From assembly GCF_003044935.1 (NCBI RefSeq), contig NZ_POXP01000001.1, forward strand, positions 930,001 to 994,000: 64,000 nt of DNA. Direction: 5' to 3'. A program made the position numbers and the translations under genes. How positions within the stretch are numbered: position 1 is the first letter of the stretch; every line of letters starts with the position of its first letter. Below are positions 1-9,391 of the stretch, one piece after another. The notes beneath the pieces are model-generated. The model saw nothing but the letters and a program-made list of their open reading frames with translations. It was not told where the DNA came from and ran no database searches. The DNA comes from Neisseria subflava (GTDB lineage Bacteria > Pseudomonadota > Gammaproteobacteria > Burkholderiales > Neisseriaceae).

Positions 1-513
1 CCCCGCGCTATACAATACGCCGCCCAACACCAGCCAAAATAATCCACCGGTCGAAAGCGACTGTATCAGCGGCCATACCGCCACCACAATCAGCCAGCCC
101 ATCAACACATAAATCACCATCGACAGCAGCCGTTTCTCGCTTTTGCGCCCAACCGTCAGCTCTTGAACAATGCCCAGCAAAGCCAGTCCCCACGACACGC
201 CGAAAAGCGACCAGCCCCAGCCGCCGTGAAGGGTAATCAGCGTAAACGGCGTATAGCTGCCTGCAATCAAAAGATAAATCATACAATGATCGACCTTTTG
301 CAAAATCGCCTTGGCTTTCGGCTGCGGAATACTGTGGTATAAGGTTGAACCCAAATACAGAAGCAGCAGGCAGATTCCGTAAGTCAGTGCACCGGCAATC
401 CGATAGCCGTCCGCCGATTCCACCGCTTTCACCAGCATCAGCACCAAGGCCGCCACTGCCAATAAGAAACCGGCCAAATGGCTGTACGCATTAAATCTCT
501 CGCCGTGATACAT
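1..513 (-). CDS. Hemolysin III family (PAQR/TrhA-like) membrane protein, 3' end off window
   Basis: The gene starts at the ATG at 513 and runs off the left edge, so about 171 residues are visible. The protein begins MYHGERFNAYSHLAG and contains the family hallmarks: a first-helix segment ending in SHLAG, the STLYHS motif in the second to third helix region, and KVDHCMIYLLIAGSYTPF. Hydrophobic segments alternate throughout, as expected for a seven-helix inner-membrane protein. Hemolysin III/TrhA proteins belong to the PAQR superfamily and are linked to membrane homeostasis; the hemolysin name is historical and no toxic role is implied here. The gene is divergent from cysD across about 216 bp. 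The true C-terminus is not visible. Confidence 0.88.
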   Translation of the reverse strand, partial: MYHGERFNAYSHLAGFLLAVAALVLMLVKAVESADGYRIAGALTYGICLLLLYLGSTLYHSIPQPKAKAILQKVDHCMIYLLIAGSYTPFTLITLHGGWGWSLFGVSWGLALLGIVQELTVGRKSEKRLLSMVIYVLMGWLIVVAVWPLIQSLSTGGLFWLVLGGVLYSAG

Positions 514-729
514 GAACCATTCTCATTTCTAAAAAACCAAAGTGTACGCGAAGACAGAGGCTTCGTCAGAGAAATCGGTTTAAAAATAAGTTAAAGCGCA
601 AAGGCCGTCTGAAAAACACGGCCTCGCAATATAACAAAAACATCTTTGCAACAAACAAACCATTCTTTCCCTTTTTCAGACGGCCTCACTAAAGTATCGA
701 CTATCGCCAAGATTGCAAAGAGAGAAAAA

Positions 730-1644
730 ATGTCCATCCAAAACCACCACCTCGACTGGCTCGAAGCCGAGTCTATCTACATCATCCGCGAAGTCATTGC
801 CAATGCCCAAAATCCGGCCTTGCTGTTTTCCGGCGGTAAAGACTCCGTCGTATTGCTGGCGCTTGCCGTCAAAGCCTTCCAAATCGAAGGCCGCCCGCTG
901 AAGCTGCCGTTCAAACTCCTGCACGTCGATACCGGCCATAATTACCCCGAAGTCATCCGGTTCCGCGACGACACGGTCGCACGCACCGGCGTACAACTTG
1001 TGGTCGGCAGCGTAGAAGAGTCTATCCGCAAAGGCAGCGTCGTCTTGCGTCGCGAAACCGATTCGCGCAACGCCGCCCAAGCCGTTACGCTAGTTGAAAC
1101 CATTGAAGAACAAGGCTTTGATGCGCTGATGGGCGGCGCACGCCGCGATGAAGAAAAAGCGCGCGCCAAAGAACGCATCTTCTCTTTCCGCGACGAGTTC
1201 GGCCAATGGGATCCCAAAAACCAACGTCCTGAATTATGGTCGCTCTACAATACGCGCCTGTTCCAAGGCGAAAACATGCGCGTGTTCCCGATTTCCAACT
1301 GGACGGAATTGGATATCTGGCAATACATCGCACGCGAAAAACTCGCATTGCCGCCGATTTATTACACCCACAAACGCGAAGTTGTCGAACGCAACGGCCT
1401 GCTCGTTCCCGTTACCCCGTTGACCCCAAAACGCGAAGGAGAAGTTGCCCAAATCCGCGATGTCCGTTTCCGCACCGTCGGCGATATTTCCTGCACCTGC
1501 CCGGTTGCCAGCACCGCCGCCACACCCGAAGACATCATTGCCGAAACCGCCGCCGCGACCATTTCCGAACGCAGCGCCACGCGCATGGACGACCGCGTAT
1601 CGGAAGCGGCAATGGAAGAGCGCAAAAAACAAGGCTATTTCTAA
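730..1644 (+). CDS. cysD: Sulfate adenylyltransferase subunit 2
   Basis: The product has 304 residues. The open frame extends upstream to 646, but that part reads through a DUS; the ATG at 730 gives the usual N-terminus. CysD is the ATP-pyrophosphatase-type catalytic subunit that makes adenosine 5'-phosphosulfate from ATP and sulfate, normally with the GTPase CysN. The P-loop SGGKDS lies at residues 34-39, followed by LLHVDTGHNYPE, GGARRDEEKARAKER and the terminal KKQGYF typical of CysD. No cysN, cysH or other sulfur gene adjoins it: upstream is a divergent membrane protein and downstream a terminator and a hydrolase. It is therefore a stand-alone gene that must pair with a CysN encoded elsewhere. 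Confidence 0.93.
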   Translation: MSIQNHHLDWLEAESIYIIREVIANAQNPALLFSGGKDSVVLLALAVKAFQIEGRPLKLPFKLLHVDTGHNYPEVIRFRDDTVARTGVQLVVGSVEESIRKGSVVLRRETDSRNAAQAVTLVETIEEQGFDALMGGARRDEEKARAKERIFSFRDEFGQWDPKNQRPELWSLYNTRLFQGENMRVFPISNWTELDIWQYIAREKLALPPIYYTHKREVVERNGLLVPVTPLTPKREGEVAQIRDVRFRTVGDISCTCPVASTAATPEDIIAETAAATISERSATRMDDRVSEAAMEERKKQGYF

Positions 1645-1682
1645 ACCGTTTTTTCAGACGGCCCCTATATATTTCAAACCCG

Positions 1683-1720
1683 AACAACACGGCAACGCCA
1701 TCAGCCCCTGCCGTGTTGTT
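1683..1720 (+). terminator. Intrinsic terminator after cysD
   Basis: A perfect 12-bp stem (1683-1694 with 1709-1720) and a 14-nt loop are followed by a T-rich stretch, 38 bp after the cysD stop. It is not DUS-based. Confidence 0.8.
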
Positions 1721-1809
1721 TGCTTTATTATTCTTGCAAATATCATTTAACAACAAAAGCTTAATCGACCATCCTTACCAAGCGACAAACAATAAAACAT
1801 AAACAAACA

Positions 1810-1818
1810 TGGTATAAT
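1810..1818 (+). promoter_or_regulatory. Extended -10 promoter for the hydrolase gene
   Basis: TGGTATAAT at 1810-1818 is a perfect extended -10 element (TGnTATAAT). No good -35 hexamer is seen upstream, as is common for extended -10 promoters. The next gene starts 59 bp downstream at 1877. Confidence 0.6.
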
Positions 1819-1876
1819 GAACGCTTACAGGCAGAGATTTAGACAAAAGTCTCAGGCCGTCTGAAGGAGGAAAAAC

Positions 1877-2440
1877 ATGAATCGACGCGTTTATATCGTA
1901 CATGGCTTTGAAGGCAATCCGCACGGCAACTGGTTTGACTGGCTTTGCGCCCAAGTCAAAAGCACCGGCGCACAAGCAATCTCCCTCGCCATGCCCAATC
2001 CCGACAAACCAAGCACGACCGCGTGGCAGTTTACCCTTGACCAGCACATCGGCAAGCCCGATGCCCATACCTTCCTAGTCGGCCACAGTCTCGGCTGCAT
2101 TACCCTCCTTCACTTCCTCAGCCGCCAACAACCGCAAAAAATCGGCGGCCTGCTGCTTGCTGCCGGTTTTGCCGATACGCTGCCGCCCCTGCCTGCACTC
2201 GATGCCTACATTAAAGCAGCGTCCCCCGATTTCGACATCCTGCGCAAAATCGACATGCCCAAACACTGTCTGGTTTCCGACAACGACACCCATGTTCCGC
2301 CCGAATTGACTTTGGACATGGCGGCCAAACTCAAAAGTCCTGTTACCCATATTCCCGAAGGCGGCCATTTGATGGCTTCGGACGGCTTTACCCAACTGCC
2401 ACAGGCTTGGGAAGCACTGAAACCCATGTTGACCGAATAA
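1877..2440 (+). CDS. RBBP9/YdeN-type alpha/beta serine hydrolase
   Basis: This is a 187-residue single-domain alpha/beta hydrolase. The nucleophile elbow is VGHSLG with Ser71; the acid is probably Asp135 or Asp137 in SDNDTHVP; His164 lies in EGGHL. The N-terminal YIVHGFEGNP supplies the oxyanion region. The size and motif order match the small RBBP9/YdeN family, which is cytoplasmic with no agreed substrate. A strong ribosome-binding site GGAGG directly abuts a DUS (1854-1865), so the DUS terminal GAA completes the Shine-Dalgarno sequence. It is a single gene between the cysD terminator and a bidirectional terminator. Confidence 0.9.
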   Translation: MNRRVYIVHGFEGNPHGNWFDWLCAQVKSTGAQAISLAMPNPDKPSTTAWQFTLDQHIGKPDAHTFLVGHSLGCITLLHFLSRQQPQKIGGLLLAAGFADTLPPLPALDAYIKAASPDFDILRKIDMPKHCLVSDNDTHVPPELTLDMAAKLKSPVTHIPEGGHLMASDGFTQLPQAWEALKPMLTE

Positions 2441-2516
2441 ACACACACTAATCCAGTTTTCAGACGGCCTTGTTTGTCTTCCCTCCCCATAACAGGCCGT
2501 CTGAACGACAATAAAA

Positions 2517-2544
2517 AACAACCTGCCCTTTCAAGCAGGTTGTT
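2517..2544. terminator. Bidirectional intrinsic terminator between hydrolase gene and pyrC
   Basis: A 10-bp stem (2517-2526 with 2535-2544) is preceded by an A-run and followed by TCTTTTTAT, so it can end transcription of both convergent genes. Confidence 0.85.
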
Positions 2545-2571
2545 TCTTTTTATGCCTCATTGACGGCAAAT

Positions 2572-3606
2572 TTAATATTGCACCGTCCATTCAATCTCGC
2601 CGCCGGCCCTCATCGGTACAAGCTCACCATCGCCGTAAGGTACGCTGGCAGGAACGGTTTGCGTTTGTTTGACCAATGTGATGGTATCGGAATTTTCAGG
2701 CAGACCGTAGAAACGCGGGCCGTTTTTAGAAGCAAAGGCTTCCAGTTTATCCAACGCGCCTGCTTTCTCAAACACTTCGGCATAAAGCTCAATGGCAGTC
2801 ATCGCGCTGAACATACCGGCGCAACCGCAAGCATTTTCTTTGGCAGTTTTGGCATGTGGCGCAGAGTCCGTGCCGAGGAAGAATTTGTGCGCCTTATCGC
2901 CGGTAACAGCGGCAACCAAAGCCTGACGGTGGGTTTCGCGTTTGAGAACCGGCAAGCAGAAATGATGAGGGCGCACGCCTCCGACCAAAAGGTCGTTGCG
3001 GTTGAGCAGCAAGTGTTGCGGCGTCACAGACGCAGCCACATTATCGCCGGCTTCCAATACCAGTCGGGCAGCCTCGGCAGTAGTGATGTGTTCAAACACG
3101 ACTTTGAGGTTGGGCACTTGTGTTAAAACTGGCTTCATCACGCGCTCGATAAAGGCAGCCTCGCGGTCGAAAATATCAATTTCAGGATCAGTGACTTCGC
3201 CGTGAACCAAGAACAAAATGCCCTGTTTCGCCATTTCTTCCAACACGGGAATCAGCTTAAACAAGTCGGTCACGCCGGAATCGGAATTGGTGGTCGCGCC
3301 TGCAGGATAGAGTTTAAAAGCCACAATACCGGCAGCTTTGGCTTCACGCACGAGTTCGGGCGTGGCGTTGTCGGTCAAATAAAGCGTCATCAACGGCTGG
3401 AAGGTGCTGCCTTCAGGCAGGGCGGCCATAATGCGCTCTTTGTATGCTTGGGCATCGGCAACGCTGATGACGGGCGGCTTCAGGTTGGGCATGATAACCG
3501 CGCGGCCCATTTGTCGGGCGGTGTACGGGGCAACGGCTTTGAGTGCGTCGCCGTCGCGCAGGTGTAAGTGCATATCGTCGGGACGGATGATGGTCAGGGT
3601 TTGCAT
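2572..3606 (-). CDS. pyrC: Dihydroorotase
   Basis: The 344-residue protein catalyses the reversible cyclisation of carbamoyl-aspartate to dihydroorotate, the third step of de novo pyrimidine synthesis. It starts [20 protein letters not shown], with metal-binding His13 and His15 in HLHLR. The [12 protein letters not shown] segment carries the lysine that is carboxylated to bridge the two zinc ions, and later VFEHITT and LGTDSAPH give further metal and substrate ligands. The length equals the class II (E. coli-type) enzyme. It is a single gene, convergent with the upstream hydrolase. pyrG, another pyrimidine gene, lies about 4 kb away but is not co-transcribed. Confidence 0.97.
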   Translation of the reverse strand: MQTLTIIRPDDMHLHLRDGDALKAVAPYTARQMGRAVIMPNLKPPVISVADAQAYKERIMAALPEGSTFQPLMTLYLTDNATPELVREAKAAGIVAFKLYPAGATTNSDSGVTDLFKLIPVLEEMAKQGILFLVHGEVTDPEIDIFDREAAFIERVMKPVLTQVPNLKVVFEHITTAEAARLVLEAGDNVAASVTPQHLLLNRNDLLVGGVRPHHFCLPVLKRETHRQALVAAVTGDKAHKFFLGTDSAPHAKTAKENACGCAGMFSAMTAIELYAEVFEKAGALDKLEAFASKNGPRFYGLPENSDTITLVKQTQTVPASVPYGDGELVPMRAGGEIEWTVQY

Positions 3607-3703
3607 AGCTTACTTTCGAGTGGTTTGGTTTGATAATGTTTCAGACGGCCTTTATTCGGCGGTAACGGTTTCTATCGATTTGATGTTTCAATCGTCAACT
3701 GAT

Positions 3704-4297
3704 CTAAGGTAAAACGGCGGCCTTATTGTCGTAAGAATGATGGGTCAAATAAAAAACAGCCTGTACTGGAAAATGCTCGGATGACGTTATTTTAACGGTC
3801 AGCAAGGTTTCTTTCGGACTACCGGACGCGCGCCATGCGTAGGAAATCTGACGCATAGGCAATGGGGTTTCCGCCAAATTATCGGCACGCAACTCAGCGT
3901 TCAAACCTTGTGGCGGATTTTCTGCCAAAGCCAAAAATTGTTTAAAAATCAGATGGTCATCGGCTTTAGCCGTGCGCACGCTGCAACTGTCTTCAGTCAG
4001 GTTCAAATAATAATCTGCGCCGTTTTCCGTTTTCTTCCAAATGCTTAATGCCTCCAAATCCATCATTCCGGCAGGCAAATCGGCAATATCTTTTTTCGAC
4101 AATAAAACCAGTTTGTTGGCATTGGCAAACTCGCCGACAAGGGCGGCATCGCCGTCTGCGGCCACGCAGCTTTGGCGGAACAAGTCGGTTACATTTTGGG
4201 CATAATCGGCAGCGTTCTGCGGCGAAACGCCTTCATTGCCGCATGCACTGAGGCAGACAGCCAATACAGCGAGAGACAATGCGACGGCTTTAGACAT
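3704..4297 (-). CDS. Hypothetical lipoprotein downstream of tusA
   Basis: The 197-residue protein starts with a lipoprotein signal (MSKAVALSLAVLAVCLSAC) whose lipobox LSAC puts the lipidated Cys at residue 19; Gly-Asn follows, so outer-membrane sorting is plausible. I recognise no domain in the mature part, which has two further cysteines in SCVAADGDAA and EDSCSVRTAK that could form a disulfide. It follows tusA with exactly 12 bp between stop and start, and that spacer is one complete DUS; the AAAGG at its 5' edge is the only Shine-Dalgarno-like sequence. The two genes are therefore probably co-transcribed. Function unknown. Confidence 0.85.
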   Translation of the reverse strand: MSKAVALSLAVLAVCLSACGNEGVSPQNAADYAQNVTDLFRQSCVAADGDAALVGEFANANKLVLLSKKDIADLPAGMMDLEALSIWKKTENGADYYLNLTEDSCSVRTAKADDHLIFKQFLALAENPPQGLNAELRADNLAETPLPMRQISYAWRASGSPKETLLTVKITSSEHFPVQAVFYLTHHSYDNKAAVLP

Positions 4298-4309
4298 TTC
4301 AGACGGCCT
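4298..4309 (-). promoter_or_regulatory. DUS forming the whole tusA-lipoprotein spacer and ribosome-binding region
   Basis: The 12-mer AGGCCGTCTGAA fills the gap between the tusA stop and the lipoprotein ATG with no base to spare. On the transcript AAAGG lies 9 nt before the ATG. Confidence 0.7.
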
Positions 4310-4534
4310 TTATTTATGTTTCAACACCAGCTTGAACACGCCGTCGGCCTCGCTCGATTCCAACAAGACATGTCCGGTCTGACGGCAAAACGCTTCAAAA
4401 TCGCCGGGCGCGCCGCCATCAGTAGCCAATACGGTCAGCACTTCGCCTTCCTGCATTTGCGCCAAAGCTTTTTTGGCACGCAAAATCGGCAGAGGGCATT
4501 TCAAACCGATGACATCCAGAGTTTGTGTATTCAT
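4310..4534 (-). CDS. tusA: TusA/SirA-family sulfur carrier
   Basis: The product has 74 residues and starts MNTQTLDVIGLKCPLPILRAKKAL. The CPxP motif at residues 13-16 (C-P-L-P) supplies the cysteine that carries persulfide sulfur. TusA-family proteins hand sulfur from cysteine desulfurase to acceptors such as the TusBCD relay for tRNA 2-thiouridine; MnmA, the final enzyme of that path, is encoded 7 kb away. Family members also serve molybdenum cofactor and other sulfur routes, so the exact partner is inferred. It is the first gene of a two-gene unit with the lipoprotein gene. Confidence 0.88.
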   Translation of the reverse strand: MNTQTLDVIGLKCPLPILRAKKALAQMQEGEVLTVLATDGGAPGDFEAFCRQTGHVLLESSEADGVFKLVLKHK

Positions 4535-4643
4535 GATGAAAACTCGTCATATTAATTAGAATTAACGTCAATTATACCGCACTTACTTGCACCCCACCCT
4601 GCAAGCCCATAAAATAAAGCCGTTTTTCACTTTGGAGCTGTCT

Positions 4644-5255
4644 ATGCGCCGTTTTGCCCTTCTCGCTCTCAGCCTTGCCGCAACTCAAGCATTTGCTTTG
4701 GGTTTCAGCCAAAAGGATACGCTGACCAACACGCGTTATCAGGAAAGCCCTGAAGAAGTTGCCGCACGCGAATTTAAAGAACACAAAGCCGAGTTGCCGC
4801 CCTTGCCCGATACCCAATCGGGCGATTGGTTCGACCTCTATGTCAACGAAACCTACGGCAAGCAGCCCAAAATCCTGCTCAGCAGCCTGCAAATCATGCC
4901 TGCGCCTGACAACAGCATCCGCTACGTCTTGAACGTGCGCTCCGACAAAGGCTACGACAACCTCTCCGTCGAAGGCCTCTATTGCGCCCGCACGTCCTTT
5001 ACTTACAGCAACGACAAGCGTTCATCTTACAAAGTATTCGCTTACGGCGACACAGTAAACCACCGCTGGATCGAGCCGCGTAAAGGCGATTGGAAGCTGA
5101 TCGGCAATGCGTTCAGCCGCAACGATGCCCTGCACACCGCCCTGTATCAGGCATTCTGTATCGACGGTATGCCGACAACGGTTGAAGGCTTGGTACAACG
5201 TTTGAAAGAACGTGGTGGCCGTCACGGCACAACACTGACCAACCACGACAAATAA
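4644..5255 (+). CDS. CNP1-like family exported protein
   Basis: The 203-residue protein starts at the ATG at 4644, preceded by TTTGGAG; the longer open frame from 4587 lacks such a site. An N-terminal signal peptide (MRRFALLALSLAATQAFA) predicts export to the periplasm. The mature part has DWFDLYVNETYGKQPKILLSS, a central VEGLYCARTSFTYS and DALHTALYQAFC, matching the CNP1-like family of beta-proteobacteria, named after a meningococcal antigen and of unknown biochemical role. The two cysteines in LYCART and AFCIDG may pair. It is divergent from tusA. Confidence 0.8.
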   Translation: MRRFALLALSLAATQAFALGFSQKDTLTNTRYQESPEEVAAREFKEHKAELPPLPDTQSGDWFDLYVNETYGKQPKILLSSLQIMPAPDNSIRYVLNVRSDKGYDNLSVEGLYCARTSFTYSNDKRSSYKVFAYGDTVNHRWIEPRKGDWKLIGNAFSRNDALHTALYQAFCIDGMPTTVEGLVQRLKERGGRHGTTLTNHDK

Positions 5256-5273
5256 ACTGCTTTAATCAAGAAA

Positions 5274-5303
5274 AAGGCCGTCTGAAATTTTTCAGACGGC
5301 CTT
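5274..5303. terminator. DUS inverted pair, bidirectional terminator
   Basis: Two DUS copies in inverted orientation form 14-bp arms with a 2-nt loop between the convergent CNP1-like and porin genes. Confidence 0.75.
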
Positions 5304-5318
5304 GTCTTTCAAGACGGC

Positions 5319-6434
5319 TTAGAATTTGTGATACAGGCCCACAGAAGCGGCTTTTTGTTCAACGCCGCCTTTGTTGGCTGCAGTCAGACGGGTTTTGTTG
5401 CCGACTTTCAGATACGCCAGTTGGGCATTGATGCCGGTGCGTTTGCTGAAGGTGTATTGGCCGCCGACAACGACTTGGTCGAATTTATCCACCAATTTCT
5501 CGCCGCTGTTCACGCCCTGGGCAGGCCAGCCGTGTGCGTAAGTAATGCGTGGGGTCACGTTGCCGAATTTGTAGCCGACAGTTACCGCTGCATCAACCAC
5601 TTTCACGGCTTCAGATTTGCCTGAATCGACAGTAATGTCACTACCCTTGTACTGATTAAAACCATCGGTGAAATAACCTAAATATTCGTTGCCTGTCTCA
5701 TGACCTTTGGCATAGTGTACGCCGCCGCCGACAAAGAGATTGTCTTTGTCGTAATAAGTTTCAACTTTGGCAATTTGTGCCGCTTTGACTTTGCCTGAAT
5801 TGTCGGTGTACGCGCCGTTGTAGTGGCCGTAAGCCGCATTGGCAGTAAAGCCGTTTTTAGAGAAGCTCACGCCGCCGGTGTATTGGTCTTTGGCCGGTTT
5901 GGTGTGCGTGTATTTGTCTGAAGGATTGCGGTTGTCGCGCGGTGCGTAAGACACGTTGAATTTGAATCCGCCGAAATCCGGGCTGTCGTAGCGTACAGCG
6001 GCGTTGCGGTTGCCGGTACGGGTAAAGATGCCCAAGCCTGCGGCATTGGTTTTGTACATCCATGGATCGATGGTGTCCATTTCGTTCAGCATATTGCTGA
6101 GTTTACCGGCGCGAATCTTACCGAAGTTACCTTGCAGGCCGATGAAGGAATCACGAGTGGCAAAACCTTGGGAACCGCCGGTAATGGCCGTTTTTTGTTC
6201 AACTTGCCAGATGGCTTTCAAATCGCCGCCCAAGTTCTCGCTGCCTTTGAAACCGATACGGGAGGTATTGTCATTGATGCTGGTTGCGGTAGAGCTGGTT
6301 TCAGAACCTGCGTCACCTTTGATTTTGACCTGACCGACGGTCACGCTGCTTTTGATTTGACCATACAGAATCACTTCTGCAGATGCAGCCAGCGGCAAAC
6401 CGGCAATAACCAAAGCGATAATCGATTTTTTCAT
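5319..6434 (-). CDS. Neisserial general porin (PorB-like trimeric beta-barrel)
   Basis: The 371-residue protein starts at the ATG at 6434, behind TTGGAGAGAATA; the frame stays open to 6482 but that part has no signal peptide. The signal sequence MKKSIIALVIAGLPLAASA is followed by EVILYGQIKSSV, the classic first strand of neisserial porins. RIGFKGSENLGGDLKAIWQVEQ and GNFGKIRAGKLSNMLNEMD (pore-constricting loop region) are typical, and the chain ends in YHKF with the terminal aromatic residue read by the BAM machinery. It forms the main outer-membrane diffusion channel. Which PorA/PorB class it belongs to cannot be decided from the sequence alone. Confidence 0.93.
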   Translation of the reverse strand: MKKSIIALVIAGLPLAASAEVILYGQIKSSVTVGQVKIKGDAGSETSSTATSINDNTSRIGFKGSENLGGDLKAIWQVEQKTAITGGSQGFATRDSFIGLQGNFGKIRAGKLSNMLNEMDTIDPWMYKTNAAGLGIFTRTGNRNAAVRYDSPDFGGFKFNVSYAPRDNRNPSDKYTHTKPAKDQYTGGVSFSKNGFTANAAYGHYNGAYTDNSGKVKAAQIAKVETYYDKDNLFVGGGVHYAKGHETGNEYLGYFTDGFNQYKGSDITVDSGKSEAVKVVDAAVTVGYKFGNVTPRITYAHGWPAQGVNSGEKLVDKFDQVVVGGQYTFSKRTGINAQLAYLKVGNKTRLTAANKGGVEQKAASVGLYHKF

Positions 6435-6822
6435 TATTCTCTCCAAAACAAAGTTAAAATCTCGTGAAAACACGTTTAGCAATATTAATGTTTTCCAACG
6501 CTACAAACAACTACTTTCATCTTGATAAGCACTTTTATTCATTAGAGTTTAGACTTTTTACAACATTTTCAAATAAAACAGGCCGTCTGAAAGAAATTTC
6601 AGACGGCCTCTCCCATTCAAAGTTACTGCAAGGACAATCATCCCTCTTATTGCAATCATTTAATCAAAAATGATTGCTTGATAAATGTTTGCCATATATC
6701 AACTCAACATTCCCAAATTGCCACTATCATTAACTTTCTTCTTATGAAGAAGTTTTTTTATATCAATAATTTATTTGGTATAAATTTTTTCTTTTACCTA
6801 ATATAAATAAACAGGAGCCCTT
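6435..6822. promoter_or_regulatory. Divergent porin/carbonic anhydrase promoter region
   Basis: This 388-bp AT-rich stretch separates two divergent genes. It holds an inverted DUS pair at 6580-6609 that ends no gene, a small hairpin CTTCTT-ATG-AAGAAG followed by seven T, and the AGGAG ribosome-binding site of the carbonic anhydrase gene. I could not assign a confident -35/-10 pair for either gene. Confidence 0.5.
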
Positions 6823-7569
6823 ATGTTGAACAAACATCTCTTTTTATCTTTGCTAATGGCTGTCTCTACTGCAACGGTATCCGCCGAAACCCATCATGCA
6901 CATTGGTCTTACACAGGTGAAAACGATGCTGCACACTGGGGCGATTTGAGTGAAGACTTTGCTGTCTGCAAAACAGGCAAACAGCAATCTCCAGTGGACT
7001 TCTCCACGACAAAAACAGTAAAAGGCAAACAACCGGCATACCGTTACAACGTCGCCGACTACAAAGTAGAAAATAACGGCCATACCCTTCAAGCTACGCC
7101 GCAAGGCAAGGCTCAAACCATCGTGATTAACGGTAAAACCTATACCTTCAAACAATTCCACTTCCATACGCCGAGCGAACATACTTTCAAAGGCAAACAT
7201 TTCCCGATGGAAGCGCATTTCGTCCATCAAGCCGAAGACGGTACTTTGGCGGTCATCGGCTCTGTATTTAAACCGGGCAAAAACAACCCTGCCTTGTCTG
7301 CACTCACTGCTAAAAAACTGAAAGCAGGCGAATCCGTAACGTTGAAAAACTTGAATATCCAAGCCCTGCTGCCTAAAGATAGCAAGTCCTTCCAACTGAA
7401 AGGCTCCCTGACAACGCCGCCTTGCAGCGAAAACGTGACTTGGGTTGTCTTAAAAACTCCGGTTCAGGCAGATGCGGCGCAGTTTAAAGCCATGCGCGAC
7501 ATTATCGGCGGCGAAAACAACCGTCCCGTACAACCTTTGAACGACCGCGAAGTCAATGAAGACAAATAA
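6823..7569 (+). CDS. Periplasmic alpha-carbonic anhydrase
   Basis: The product has 248 residues with a signal peptide of about 21 residues (MLNKHLFLSLLMAVSTATVSA). It interconverts CO2 and bicarbonate in the periplasm. Zinc ligands are His113 and His115 in QFHFHTPSEH and His132 in EAHFVHQ. QSPVDF and TTPPCSENVTW are alpha-class signatures; Cys49 and Cys201 match the conserved structural disulfide of the gonococcal enzyme. An AGGAG ribosome-binding site precedes the ATG. Neisseriae are capnophilic, which fits the gene being retained. It is a single gene divergent from the porin. Confidence 0.95.
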   Translation: MLNKHLFLSLLMAVSTATVSAETHHAHWSYTGENDAAHWGDLSEDFAVCKTGKQQSPVDFSTTKTVKGKQPAYRYNVADYKVENNGHTLQATPQGKAQTIVINGKTYTFKQFHFHTPSEHTFKGKHFPMEAHFVHQAEDGTLAVIGSVFKPGKNNPALSALTAKKLKAGESVTLKNLNIQALLPKDSKSFQLKGSLTTPPCSENVTWVVLKTPVQADAAQFKAMRDIIGGENNRPVQPLNDREVNEDK

Positions 7570-7597
7570 CTTCTAAGGCCGTCTGAAAACAAAAAAA

Positions 7598-7614
7598 CAC
7601 CCGGATAACGGGTG
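7598..7614. terminator. Bidirectional terminator between carbonic anhydrase gene and pyrG
   Basis: The stem CACCCG/CGGGTG with loop GATAA has an A-run before it and CTTTTT after it, so it serves both convergent genes. A single DUS lies just before it. Confidence 0.75.
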
Positions 7615-7632
7615 CTTTTTCAATCACATCAA

Positions 7633-9297
<1,665 letters not shown>

Positions 9298-9338
9298 TTA
9301 ACTTGAAGCAGCATATTCTGGCAAACGGCAAAAGCTTC

Positions 9339-9371
9339 AGGCCGTCTGAAAACAGCGTTTTCAGACGGCCT
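9339..9371 (-). terminator. DUS inverted pair after fadD
   Basis: 15-bp arms (9339-9353 with 9357-9371) close a 3-nt loop 21 bp after the fadD stop. Confidence 0.7.
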
Positions 9372-9391
9372 TATCATACTAATTCTATATA

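Noticed and set aside
646-729. Longer N-terminus for CysD
   Set aside because: The extra 28 codons read through a DUS and lack family similarity; the ATG at 730 gives the normal start.
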